A DNA stretch of 34,352 bases. It comes from Vicinamibacteraceae bacterium (GTDB lineage: Bacteria; Planctomycetota; Phycisphaerae; Phycisphaerales; UBA5793). The first letter of the stretch is position 1. The number at the start of each line of letters is the position of its first letter. The notes under the pieces were generated by a model, which had not been told where the DNA came from, made no database searches, and saw only the letters and a list, made by a program, of their open reading frames with translations. The DNA is taken from positions 1 to 34,352 of the forward strand of contig WYBR01000041.1 of assembly GCA_011525805.1 (NCBI GenBank), in the 5' to 3' direction. The translations under genes and the position numbers were made by a program. Of the stretch, positions 1 to 6,563 are shown piece after piece.

Positions 1-2
1 AC

Positions 3-665
3 CGCGTCATGTTCGCTTACAACGCCCAGGGGCAGGTGATCTGGCAGAAAGACCAGTCCGCCAACATCATCGAGACCAACTTCGACACCGCGGGGCGCGA
101 GACGCACCGCCGGGCCACGACGGTGGCGGGGGGCTTCGACGACGCCGTCGAGCGCATCAGCACGGTCTATGACACGCTGGGCCGGGTGAGCACGATCACC
201 CAGTATGACGACCCGGCCGTGGGCAGCGGCAACGTCGTGGACCAGGTGCAGTACGCGTATGACGGGTGGAGCAACCTCACCCAGTTCGCCATGGACCGCA
301 ACTCGGCAATCTCCGGGGGCACGGACGCCTCGGACGGGTATTACGACGTGGACTACACTTGGGCGAAGGCGACGGCGGGTCGCAACACGATCCGCAAGAC
401 CACGATGGTCATGCCCGAGGGTTCGACGTTGACGTATGAGTATCTGTCAACGAACAGTCTTCACGACGCCGACGCGAGCCGGGTGACGCGCGTCAAGGTG
501 GGCGCCACGGCCGTGGCGGCCTACGCCTACAACGGCGTCGGCCAACTCGTCGGCACGAGCCTCCCCCAGCCGGACGTCTTCATGACCCTGTACGATCCCG
601 CCGACCTCGACGACTACGACCGCATCGACCGCTTCGGCCGCGTGACGCAGCCGCGCCGCCACTAG
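3..665 (+). CDS. RHS/YD-repeat protein, C-terminal part, 5' end outside window, probably truncated
   Basis: The frame is open to the left edge, so this is the 3' part of a longer gene. The translation carries degenerate YD-type repeats: YDTLGRVSTITQYDD, YAYDGWSNLTQF, YAYNGVGQLVG and finally YDRIDRFGRVT. Such repeats build the beta-barrel shell of RHS and wall-associated or secreted toxin-delivery proteins. In this family the DRFGRVT motif is normally followed by more repeats or an RHS core. Here the frame changes to QPRRH and stops, so the gene looks cut rather than naturally ended. No toxin domain is visible. The neighbour downstream is the integration module of a mobile element, so insertion into this gene is the simplest explanation (inference). 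It is probably a host gene fragment and not part of the element. Confidence 0.75.
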   Translation, partial: RVMFAYNAQGQVIWQKDQSANIIETNFDTAGRETHRRATTVAGGFDDAVERISTVYDTLGRVSTITQYDDPAVGSGNVVDQVQYAYDGWSNLTQFAMDRNSAISGGTDASDGYYDVDYTWAKATAGRNTIRKTTMVMPEGSTLTYEYLSTNSLHDADASRVTRVKVGATAVAAYAYNGVGQLVGTSLPQPDVFMTLYDPADLDDYDRIDRFGRVTQPRRH

Positions 666-850
666 CATCAACGCCGACTGCCCATCGGGGAAGGCGCTCA
701 CCACCCCCGCACCAACCGGCGATTTGCAACTTCGAAAGCCGCCGCCTGGCGCGCGTGTCTCTCTTTCCCTCCGGTCCCGTTGCGAACACTGTCGCGCCCG
801 CTCTATTGCCCGGGTCGTCCAGAAACTGGGCGACCCACCCGTTAGAAGTG

Positions 851-878
851 AACGCCCCGACCGCAAGGCCGGGGCGTT
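851..878 (+). terminator. Probable Rho-independent terminator
   Basis: AACGCCCCG and CGGGGCGTT form a perfect 9-bp GC-rich stem around a short loop, followed by TTTGCGTTT. The shape fits an intrinsic terminator for transcription arriving from the YD-repeat gene. It may work in both directions. The T-run is interrupted, so strength is uncertain. Confidence 0.55.
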
Positions 879-930
879 TGCGTTTCCGGGCCGCGTTTTG
901 CCGAGTCTCTCGACATGCCCCACCGCGGGA

Positions 931-957
931 AGTCTCACCGACTTGCGCGGTGAGACT
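931..957. repeat. Perfect inverted repeat, 9-bp arms
   Basis: AGTCTCACC and GGTGAGACT are exact reverse complements separated by nine bases (940-948). Related AGTCTC/GTCTCAC half-sites recur nearby at about 903, 1009 and 1020. An operator or part of a recombinase attachment region are both possible. Nothing in the sequence decides between them. Confidence 0.5.
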
Positions 958-1228
958 CACGGGGCGCGGCATCTGGCCTGTGAGGACGCTTCCAAACCCA
1001 AAAAGTCTCAGAGTCTCTGCGTCTCACCCGGCACGCCGTTATAGCCGTGACTCGACATCTCGTGGGTCGGCAACACGTGGCGGGCCCAGCAGGGGCGACG
1101 GCGATTTCGAACGCAAACTCGATCCGTGTGATGCCAACGCATCGACGCGCTTCGCGTGAGCGCTGCAGCGAAGGTGGTGGCGATCCCACCTCGCAACTCG
1201 AATCAGATCGATCCCTCGCATGCCCAGT

Positions 1229-1268
1229 GCGGACAGCCCGCCTCCGCGTGGCGTATGTAGCCGGGGAG
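1229..1268 (+). promoter_or_regulatory. Copy A of the conserved phage promoter-like element
   Basis: GCGGACAGC (1229-1237), 12 variable bases, then GGCGTATGTAGCCGGGGAG (1250-1268). The same two blocks with the same 12-base spacing recur at 17698 and 31239. Read as GGACA-N16-CGTATG it has the architecture of ECF-sigma promoters. This copy sits upstream of the integration module. Confidence 0.6.
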
Positions 1269-1336
1269 AAGACATGCCTTGCCTTCTCGCCCCCACGCCA
1301 CCTCAATCGTCCGACGACGAGCCGGGAGCACCGCCG

Positions 1337-1576
1337 ATGGTTGCCAATGACGATGACGCCAATCTGTCCGCCGACCAGCGCCGCCGCGAGGTGATCGCCA
1401 TCCTCGCGACGGGCGCGATGCGATGGCACCGCCGCGCCAAGGCTACGGGCCTTGTTGTTAACGCGGTTGCAGCGACCCCCGACGCCCCGAAGTCGGAGCA
1501 TCAAGAAGAAGCGGACATCGAACTTGAACTGGGCGAGGAAGCCGGCCTCAGTGTGTCTGACCGTACCGCGCGTTAG
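1337..1576 (+). CDS. Small hypothetical protein upstream of DUF2924 gene
   Basis: This 79-residue protein contains the segment RRREVIAILATGAMRWHRR followed by an acidic tail. I recall small proteins with a similar RRRExxxILA-G motif next to DUF2924 and serine recombinase genes, but the function is not known. The ATG at 1337 is preceded by GGGAG at a suitable distance. An in-frame ATG at 1274 would add 21 residues but gives an unconvincing Pro-rich leader. The stop is 26 bases before the DUF2924 start, consistent with one transcript that begins at the promoter-like element at 1229. Confidence 0.6.
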   Translation: MVANDDDANLSADQRRREVIAILATGAMRWHRRAKATGLVVNAVAATPDAPKSEHQEEADIELELGEEAGLSVSDRTAR

Positions 1577-1602
1577 CGGTGCGGGCATCTGGAGACTTGC
1601 CC

Positions 1603-2091
1603 ATGACGACAACCGTTTCGAAGGACCTCGCGGCGCTGGAAAAGATGACGATCGGCGAACTGCACGATCGCTACGCCGAGCTCTTCGGCGAGCGGATTCA
1701 GAGCCGCCATCGCATATACCTCGTCCGCCGCATCGCGTGGCGCATCCAGGCCAACGCCGAAGGTGGCTTGTCCGAACGAGCCCGTGTCCGAGCGGCCCAA
1801 CTCGCCAACCCAACCGACGTGCGGCGTACGCCGCCCAAGTGGGCCACGCTCGGGGAGGCCCCCAAGGACGCCAAGAAGGTCGCCCTCGCCGCCACGGCGG
1901 ACCCACGGCTACCACCCGCGGGAGCGGCGATCGTCCGGGACTACCGGGGCCGGACGGTGCGGGTCGTGGTGCTGGCGGACGGGTTCGAGTTCGAGGGTGA
2001 GCGCTACCGCTCCCTGTCGGCGATCGCCAAGGCGGTCACTGGCTCGCACGTCAACGGATTCCGGTTCTTCAACCTGGAGGGCCGTCGATGA
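1603..2091 (+). CDS. DUF2924 domain protein
   Basis: The 162-residue product matches the DUF2924 pattern: an N-terminal helical part (LEKMTIGELHDRYAELFGE, then HRIYLVRRIAWRIQ) and a C-terminal compact domain with RDYRGRTVRVVVLADGFEFEG and a YRSLSAIAKAVTGSHVNGFRFF segment. The latter resembles the small DNA-associated modules that accompany recombinases. The family is typically found directly upstream of large serine recombinases in prophages and genomic islands, possibly as an accessory or directionality factor; that role is inferred. The ATG at 1603 has GGAG about nine bases upstream. The stop overlaps the recombinase start by ATGA, so the two are translationally coupled. Confidence 0.85.
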   Translation: MTTTVSKDLAALEKMTIGELHDRYAELFGERIQSRHRIYLVRRIAWRIQANAEGGLSERARVRAAQLANPTDVRRTPPKWATLGEAPKDAKKVALAATADPRLPPAGAAIVRDYRGRTVRVVVLADGFEFEGERYRSLSAIAKAVTGSHVNGFRFFNLEGRR

Positions 2092-3677
2092 GCAGAGGCA
2101 CCCAGAACGGAAAGCACGCCGCCACTCCGCCTCCGCAATGTCGCTGCGCGATCTACACCCGAAAGTCGAGCGAGGAGGGGCTCAAGCAGGAGTTCAACTC
2201 CCTCGACGCCCAGCGTGAGGCGGCGGAGGCGTACGTCGCCAGCCAGCGGAACGAGGGATGGTCAGCGCTTCCTGATCGATACGACGACGGCGGATTCTCC
2301 GGCGGCAACGTCGATCGGCCCGGCCTCAAGAGCCTGATGGCCGACATCGAGGCGGGCAAAATCGACTGCGTGGTGGTCTACAAGGTGGACCGTCTGTCCC
2401 GGTCGCTGATGGACTTCGCGCGCCTCATGGAGGTCTTTGATCGCCACAAGGTCTCGTTCGTCTCGGTTACCCAGCACTTCAACACGACCCATTCGATGGG
2501 CCGGCTCACGCTCAACATCCTCCTGTCGTTCGCCCAGTTCGAGCGTGAGATCATCGGCGAGCGCATCCGGGACAAGATCGCGGCGGCGAAGAAGCGGGGC
2601 AAATGGGGCGGCGGTCCGCCGCCGTTCGGGTACGACGTCGACCGCTCGAACGGAAGCCCACGCCTCGTCGTCAACCCGGCTGAGGCGTCGCGGGTTCGCC
2701 ACATCTTTGAGCGGTACCTCGAACTCGGGTCGTTGCTGTCGGTCGGTGAAGATCTCTGCAAACGCGGCTGGAAGACCAAATCGTGGCGAACGAAGGCGGG
2801 CGTGGTTCGCGGAGGCGTGGAATGGGACCGGCACTCGGTGTACTGCACGCTGACGAATCCGATCTACATGGGCAAGGTGGTCCACAAGGGCGAGACGTAC
2901 CAGGGGCAGCACGAGGCCATAGTTGAGGAGGAGACGTTCCGGCGTGCTCACGTGCTGATGCAGAAGAATTCACGGACCCGCGGCAACGAACTGCGGAACC
3001 AGTTCGGGGCGCTCCTGCGCAAACTGCTGTACTGCAAGGGGTGCGGCAGCGCGATGGTCCACACCTTTACCCGGCGTGGGAACAAGGCGTATCGGTACTA
3101 CGTCTGCTGCAACGCCATCAAGAAGGGCCGCGCTCGTTGCCAGAGTGGTTCGCTGCCCGCCCTTGAGATCGAGAAGGCGGTCGTCGAACAGATCCGGTGC
3201 GTCGGCCAGGACCAGAGCGTTCTGGAGGAGACGCTCTCGGCATCGCGGGCTCAAGCAGCCGCGGCCATCGAGCAGTTGGACGCCGAGCTGCGCATCGTCA
3301 ACCGTGGTCTGGGGCGCAATCACGCCGAGATCCGCCGCCTGGCAACCACCGAGCCAACGTCCTCCGCGTCCGCGGGCCGCATCACCGACCTCAACGACCA
3401 GATCCGCGAGGCGGAGCGGCGGGCCAGCGAGATTGGGGCCGCCTTAGAACGCCATCGAGCGGAAGTGCTCTCAGCCGAAGACCTCCACGCGGCGTTTGCC
3501 GACTTCGACAACGTCTGGACCGCGCTCGCGCCCCGAGAGCAGGTCAGGATGCTCCAGTTGCTGATCAACAAGGTCGTCTTCGACGCCCTCGACAGCAGCA
3601 TCGAGGTGTCGTTCTACCCGTCGGGCGTGAAAGCGCTAGCAGGTGGGACAGTGGAAGGACCGGAGGCCCAGGCATGA
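2088..3677 (+). CDS. Large serine recombinase (site-specific integrase)
   Basis: This 529-residue protein has the full large-serine-recombinase layout. The N-terminal resolvase domain begins AIYTRKSSEEG, with the nucleophilic serine in the YTRKS motif, and includes VVYKVDRLSRSLMDFARL and the FAQFEREIIGERIRDKI end helix. The recombinase domain follows from about residue 170 to 290. A zinc ribbon (YCKGCGSAMVHT ... CC ... C) is next, then a coiled-coil-rich region from about 370 to 470. It should catalyse attP x attB integration, and excision with a partner. The start is set by the 4-base overlap with the DUF2924 gene. It ends with another ATGA overlap, so three genes form one unit. It is probably the integrase of the whole element. 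Confidence 0.95.
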   Translation: MSRGTQNGKHAATPPPQCRCAIYTRKSSEEGLKQEFNSLDAQREAAEAYVASQRNEGWSALPDRYDDGGFSGGNVDRPGLKSLMADIEAGKIDCVVVYKVDRLSRSLMDFARLMEVFDRHKVSFVSVTQHFNTTHSMGRLTLNILLSFAQFEREIIGERIRDKIAAAKKRGKWGGGPPPFGYDVDRSNGSPRLVVNPAEASRVRHIFERYLELGSLLSVGEDLCKRGWKTKSWRTKAGVVRGGVEWDRHSVYCTLTNPIYMGKVVHKGETYQGQHEAIVEEETFRRAHVLMQKNSRTRGNELRNQFGALLRKLLYCKGCGSAMVHTFTRRGNKAYRYYVCCNAIKKGRARCQSGSLPALEIEKAVVEQIRCVGQDQSVLEETLSASRAQAAAAIEQLDAELRIVNRGLGRNHAEIRRLATTEPTSSASAGRITDLNDQIREAERRASEIGAALERHRAEVLSAEDLHAAFADFDNVWTALAPREQVRMLQLLINKVVFDALDSSIEVSFYPSGVKALAGGTVEGPEAQA

Positions 3678-4069
3678 TCACCGTCAAGACGAAGGTCTTC
3701 TTCAACCGCGCCGCACACGGGCGCAAGACGATCGACACCAAGCCCGCCGCGAGCGTGGCCGTGGACCCCGGCCGCGTGCCGCGGATCTCCCGCCTGATGG
3801 CGCTGGCCATCCACTTCGACGAGATGATCCGCGCCGGCAAGGTCGCCAACATCTCCGAGATCGCCCGCCTGACGCACGTCACCCAGCCTCGGATCACGCA
3901 GCTGATGAATCTCTGCCACCTCGCGCCGGATATTCAGGAGGAGATTCTGTTCCTGCCGCTGGTGATGAGCGGGCGCGATCCCGTCCACGAGCACATGCTG
4001 CGCGACGTGGCCTGCGTGATGGACTGGATGGAGCAACGGCGGCGATGGGGATCGCTGCCGCGCCGCTGA
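3674..4069 (+). CDS. ParB/KorB-like helix-turn-helix protein
   Basis: The 131-residue product has a central helix-turn-helix: MALAIHFDEMIRAGKVANIS then EIARLTHVTQPRITQLMNLC, followed by LAPDIQEEILFLPLV. That is the pattern of the KorB/ParB DNA-binding domain, without the N-terminal ParB CTPase domain. It starts in an ATGA overlap with the recombinase stop and belongs to the integration module. A role in regulating or assisting recombination is likely but inferred. The frame is open far upstream inside the recombinase gene, but only the 3674 start gives sensible protein. Confidence 0.8.
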   Translation: MITVKTKVFFNRAAHGRKTIDTKPAASVAVDPGRVPRISRLMALAIHFDEMIRAGKVANISEIARLTHVTQPRITQLMNLCHLAPDIQEEILFLPLVMSGRDPVHEHMLRDVACVMDWMEQRRRWGSLPRR

Positions 4070-4072
4070 CAA

Positions 4073-4231
4073 CTACTTCTTCTTGTTGTCGTAGCGACCC
4101 GTGTCGCCGTTCCCCTTCTTGGGCATGACCTCGACTGACGACCCTCGGGGGTTGGCCTTGGCCTGTTCGACAGACTTCAGGCGGCCCGTCTCATTGTCCC
4201 GACCGATCTTGAATCCCTTGGACTTCGACAT
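4073..4231 (-). CDS. Small basic hypothetical protein, 52 residues
   Basis: The product begins MSKSKGFKIGRDNETGRLKS and ends in a Lys-rich tail. Small proteins with a similar FxIGRDxxTGR core are, as far as I recall, frequent beside restriction-modification and phage genes; no function is known. The start at 4231 is supported by GGAG eight bases upstream. It is transcribed away from hsdM, so the 110-bp gap (4232-4341) is a divergent control region containing the operator-like palindrome. Its 3' end nearly meets that of the HTH gene (3 bases apart), so the two converge. Confidence 0.65.
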   Translation of the reverse strand: MSKSKGFKIGRDNETGRLKSVEQAKANPRGSSVEVMPKKGNGDTGRYDNKKK

Positions 4232-4308
4232 GGCGTTTACTCCATTTTGACGCGGGCTGTCGGATCTACCCTGATCCGCTGGCTTTGACCCGCTGGTTAT
4301 GATACCCT

Positions 4309-4331
4309 GTCCACGTTCACTGAACATGGAC
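4309..4331 (+). promoter_or_regulatory. Operator-like palindrome upstream of hsdM, with nearby -10 box
   Basis: This 23-bp inverted repeat has arms GTCCA/TGGAC and GTTCA/TGAAC, with one mismatched pair and a single central base. A TATGAT hexamer at 4298-4303 would place the transcript start around 4310, inside the palindrome, ideal for repression. The right part (GTTCAC ... ACATGGAC) recurs before the gene at 14780. The XRE protein encoded at the end of this operon is the obvious candidate ligand (inference). Confidence 0.6.
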
Positions 4332-4341
4332 GGAGTACAAA

Positions 4342-6090
4342 ATGGCCAAGCGGACCGCGAAGAAGCCCAAGGACGAAGCCCCGCAGAACGGGACGGCACA
4401 GCTCATGAAGGAGCTGTGGCAGGCCGCCGTGAACCTGCGCGGCTCGATCGAGCCCGCCGACTATAAGCGGTACGTCTTGCCCATCATCTTTCTCCGGTTC
4501 CTCTCGCTGCGCTATGAGCGCCGCCGCGAAGAACTCGAGGGGTTGCTCGCGGACCCGAAGAGCGATTACTTCACCAAGGACGCGAAGGCCCGCGCCCGCA
4601 TCCTGACCGACGCGGACGAGTACCGCGCTGCGGGTGCTTTCATCGTCCCCGAGAAGTCGCGCTGGTCGTACATCCTCCAGCACGCCCAGGCGGACACGAT
4701 CAAGAGCATCCTCGACGACGCACTCGAACTCCTGGAGAAGACCTACCCCGACAAGCTCCGCGGCCTGCTGCCCCGCATCTACGCCGGCTCGAACCTTGAC
4801 CGCGAGGGGGTCACCGGGCTCATCAATCTGTTCTCGAAGGACATCTTCAAGCAGGACCACGGCGGCGAGGATCTGGTCGGCCGCGTCTACGAGTACTTCA
4901 TCGGCGAGTTCGCCAACAGCGAGGGCAAGCGCGGCGGCGAGTACTTCACGCCCGTCTCCATCGTCCGCACGCTCGTCGCCATGCTGGAGCCCACCGACGG
5001 CGTCGTGTACGACCCCTGCTGTGGCGCTGGCGGCATGTTCGTGCAGTCGGACGTGTTTACGAAGCACTCCGGCCGCCTGTCATTCATCGGTCAGGAAAGC
5101 AAGGACTTCACGTACCGGCTGTGCCGGATGAACCTCTTCATCCACGGCATCGACGGCAACATCCAACTCGGCAGTTCGTACTTCAATGATCTGCACGCCG
5201 ACACGAAGGCCGACTACGTCATCGCCAATCCCCCCTTCAACGACGGCGCGAAGGGCGAGGACGGCTGGGGCGCTCACCGCATCACGAGCAAGGACCCACG
5301 GTTGGACTTCGCCAAGCGTGCTGGCGCGAACGGCCAGGGCCAGCCCATGCCTCTCTCGCCGCGCAACGCCAACACAATGTGGATGATGCACTTCCTGCAT
5401 CACCTCCGTGACCCGGATGGCAAGAAGCACTCCGGAGGCACTGCCGGATTCGTAATGGCGACCGGCGAACTCTCCAACAGCGAAGTCGCTCGGCTCGAAG
5501 TCCGTAAGGCGCTGGTAGAGCACGGGTACGTGGACTGCATCGTGCAGCTCACGGGCCAACTCTTCGCCAACACGCAGATCCCGTGCTGCCTCTGGTTCCT
5601 GTCGAAGAACCGAGGCGGTGGCGGGGGCTTCCGTGCCCGGAAGAACGAGATCCTCTTCATCGACGGCCGCAAGCTCGGCACGCTCATCCCCGGCTCGCGG
5701 AAGCAGAAGCAGTTGTCTGCGGAAGAGGTCGAGAAGATCGCAGCCGTGTATCGTGAGTTCAAGCGAAAGGGCACGCCCGCGGAAGTCGCGGGCTTCTGCA
5801 AGGCCGCGACGCTCGACGAGATCCGCGAGCACAACTACGCCCTGACGCCGGGCCGCTACGTCGGCGCGGCCGAGAGCGATGATCCGGATGAGCCGTTCGA
5901 GGACCGCTTCCCGCACCTGTGCGCGACCCTGGATGAACAGTTCAAGCAGTCGGCGGCGCTGGAGAAGCAGATTCGGGCGTCGCTGGCCGAGGTGGCCCGT
6001 GCGGCGGGCTTGGACGGCGTGCGAGTGGAGACCAAGAACAACGGCGCGCTCGCGCCGGCGGCGAAGTTGGCCGGGGGGGCGAGGCGATGA
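4342..6090 (+). CDS. hsdM: Type I restriction-modification methyltransferase subunit HsdM
   Basis: The 582-residue protein is the M subunit that, with HsdS, methylates adenine in a bipartite target. The N-terminal helical HsdM domain (LMKELWQAAVNLRG ... YVLPIIFLRFLSLRYERR) is followed by the N6-adenine methyltransferase domain. SAM-binding motif I is YDPCCGAGGMF (from residue 223) and the catalytic motif IV is NPPF (296-299). Length is usual for the family. The ATG at 4342 follows a CGGAG ribosome site and lies ten bases after the palindrome at 4309-4331. The stop overlaps an ATG at 6087, but the true hsdS start is 460 bases further on because of a repeat array, which is unusual for this operon type. 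Confidence 0.96.
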   Translation: MAKRTAKKPKDEAPQNGTAQLMKELWQAAVNLRGSIEPADYKRYVLPIIFLRFLSLRYERRREELEGLLADPKSDYFTKDAKARARILTDADEYRAAGAFIVPEKSRWSYILQHAQADTIKSILDDALELLEKTYPDKLRGLLPRIYAGSNLDREGVTGLINLFSKDIFKQDHGGEDLVGRVYEYFIGEFANSEGKRGGEYFTPVSIVRTLVAMLEPTDGVVYDPCCGAGGMFVQSDVFTKHSGRLSFIGQESKDFTYRLCRMNLFIHGIDGNIQLGSSYFNDLHADTKADYVIANPPFNDGAKGEDGWGAHRITSKDPRLDFAKRAGANGQGQPMPLSPRNANTMWMMHFLHHLRDPDGKKHSGGTAGFVMATGELSNSEVARLEVRKALVEHGYVDCIVQLTGQLFANTQIPCCLWFLSKNRGGGGGFRARKNEILFIDGRKLGTLIPGSRKQKQLSAEEVEKIAAVYREFKRKGTPAEVAGFCKAATLDEIREHNYALTPGRYVGAAESDDPDEPFEDRFPHLCATLDEQFKQSAALEKQIRASLAEVARAAGLDGVRVETKNNGALAPAAKLAGGARR

Positions 6091-6563
6091 TCGACTTCGC
6101 AGCGCACATTCTGCCTAATAGGCGTCGTCCCCGCCACGCGACGGATCACTTGGCGGACGCGACGGATGAGTCGTCGCGTTCTCCGGATCACCTGGAGACC
6201 GCGACGGACGGCCCGGAGCGTTCTCCGCACGAGCTGGAGAACGCGACAGGTCATCTGTCGCGTCTTCCGGGCCGGCTGTCGCGTCATCTGCGTGAGTTGG
6301 AGAACGCTCCGACTCGTCCGGAGCGTGTTCCAAGCGACGTGGAGGGAAGCGGCGCAGCGCGCCGCCGGGGAATCGTGGCACGCCGGGAGGGAGTCGACCG
6401 TGCCCGGAGACCCCGCGCAGATGCCCGCGAGTGCGGAAGTCGCGCCCTGGACCGTGCGGGCGATCTTCGTGCCTTCAGCGGGGAGGTGCCGGAGGGGCGG
6501 CACGCCCCTCTGGCGTCAGCGCACCCGCTGTCGGGCGGATCGGGGGTGCGGCGTGGCGATTGA
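6087..6563 (+). CDS. Possible 158-residue repeat-containing ORF between hsdM and hsdS
   Basis: An ATG in a 4-base overlap with the hsdM stop opens a frame through the repeat array and on to a stop overlapping the hsdS start. The product shows seven-residue units such as DHLADAT, DESSRSP, DHLETAT, DGPERSP and HELENAT, then an Arg/Ala-rich tail without recognisable domain. Coupling at both ends favours translation. The low-complexity content and the fact that other frames of the array are also open argue that it may only keep ribosomes moving from hsdM to hsdS. An 8-bp perfect hairpin with a three-base loop lies inside it at 6492-6510. Confidence 0.3.
   Translation: MIDFAAHILPNRRRPRHATDHLADATDESSRSPDHLETATDGPERSPHELENATGHLSRLPGRLSRHLRELENAPTRPERVPSDVEGSGAARRRGIVARREGVDRARRPRADARECGSRALDRAGDLRAFSGEVPEGRHAPLASAHPLSGGSGVRRGD
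6122..6352. repeat. Array of eleven 21-bp units with covarying hairpin cores
   Basis: Units begin at 6122, 6143, 6164, 6185, 6206, 6227, 6248, 6269, 6290, 6311 and 6332. The first seven to nine bases of each unit vary freely. The remaining 12-bp core is built from hexamers of the types GGAGAA, GGAGCG and GTCGCG or their reverse complements (GGAGAACGCGAC in one unit, GTCGCGTTCTCC in another). The right hexamer of one unit often pairs with the left hexamer of the next across the nine-base spacer. This gives hairpins at 6158-6180, 6180-6199, 6219-6243, 6240-6263 and 6296-6335. The period is a multiple of three, so unit gain or loss would not shift any frame. Confidence 0.85.

Larger units (their letters stand above)
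666..1336. other. Intergenic region at presumed left end of the element
   Basis: No convincing gene lies in this stretch; the open frames here lack ribosome sites and familiar composition. It holds a hairpin at 812-836 (nine pairs, one of them wobble, seven-base loop), a terminator-like hairpin at 851-878, a perfect 9-bp palindrome at 931-957, several AGTCTC/GTCTCAC repeats between 903 and 1030, and a phage promoter-like element at 1229-1268. The attachment junction of the element should lie here or at the very end of the YD-repeat gene (about 640-1050), but no core can be fixed without the right end. Confidence 0.6.

Noticed and set aside
812-878. tRNA gene or tRNA-like attachment site
   Set aside because: Two hairpins are present but no cloverleaf, anticodon arm or TTCGANTC-type loop can be drawn.
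935-1915. 326-codon open frame on the - strand
   Set aside because: Overlaps the DUF2924 gene and the small gene before it; Arg/Pro/Ser-rich and motif-free.
6122-6352. CRISPR array
   Set aside because: Units of 21 bp with 12-bp cores are far too short, the cores change orientation and type, and no cas genes are present.
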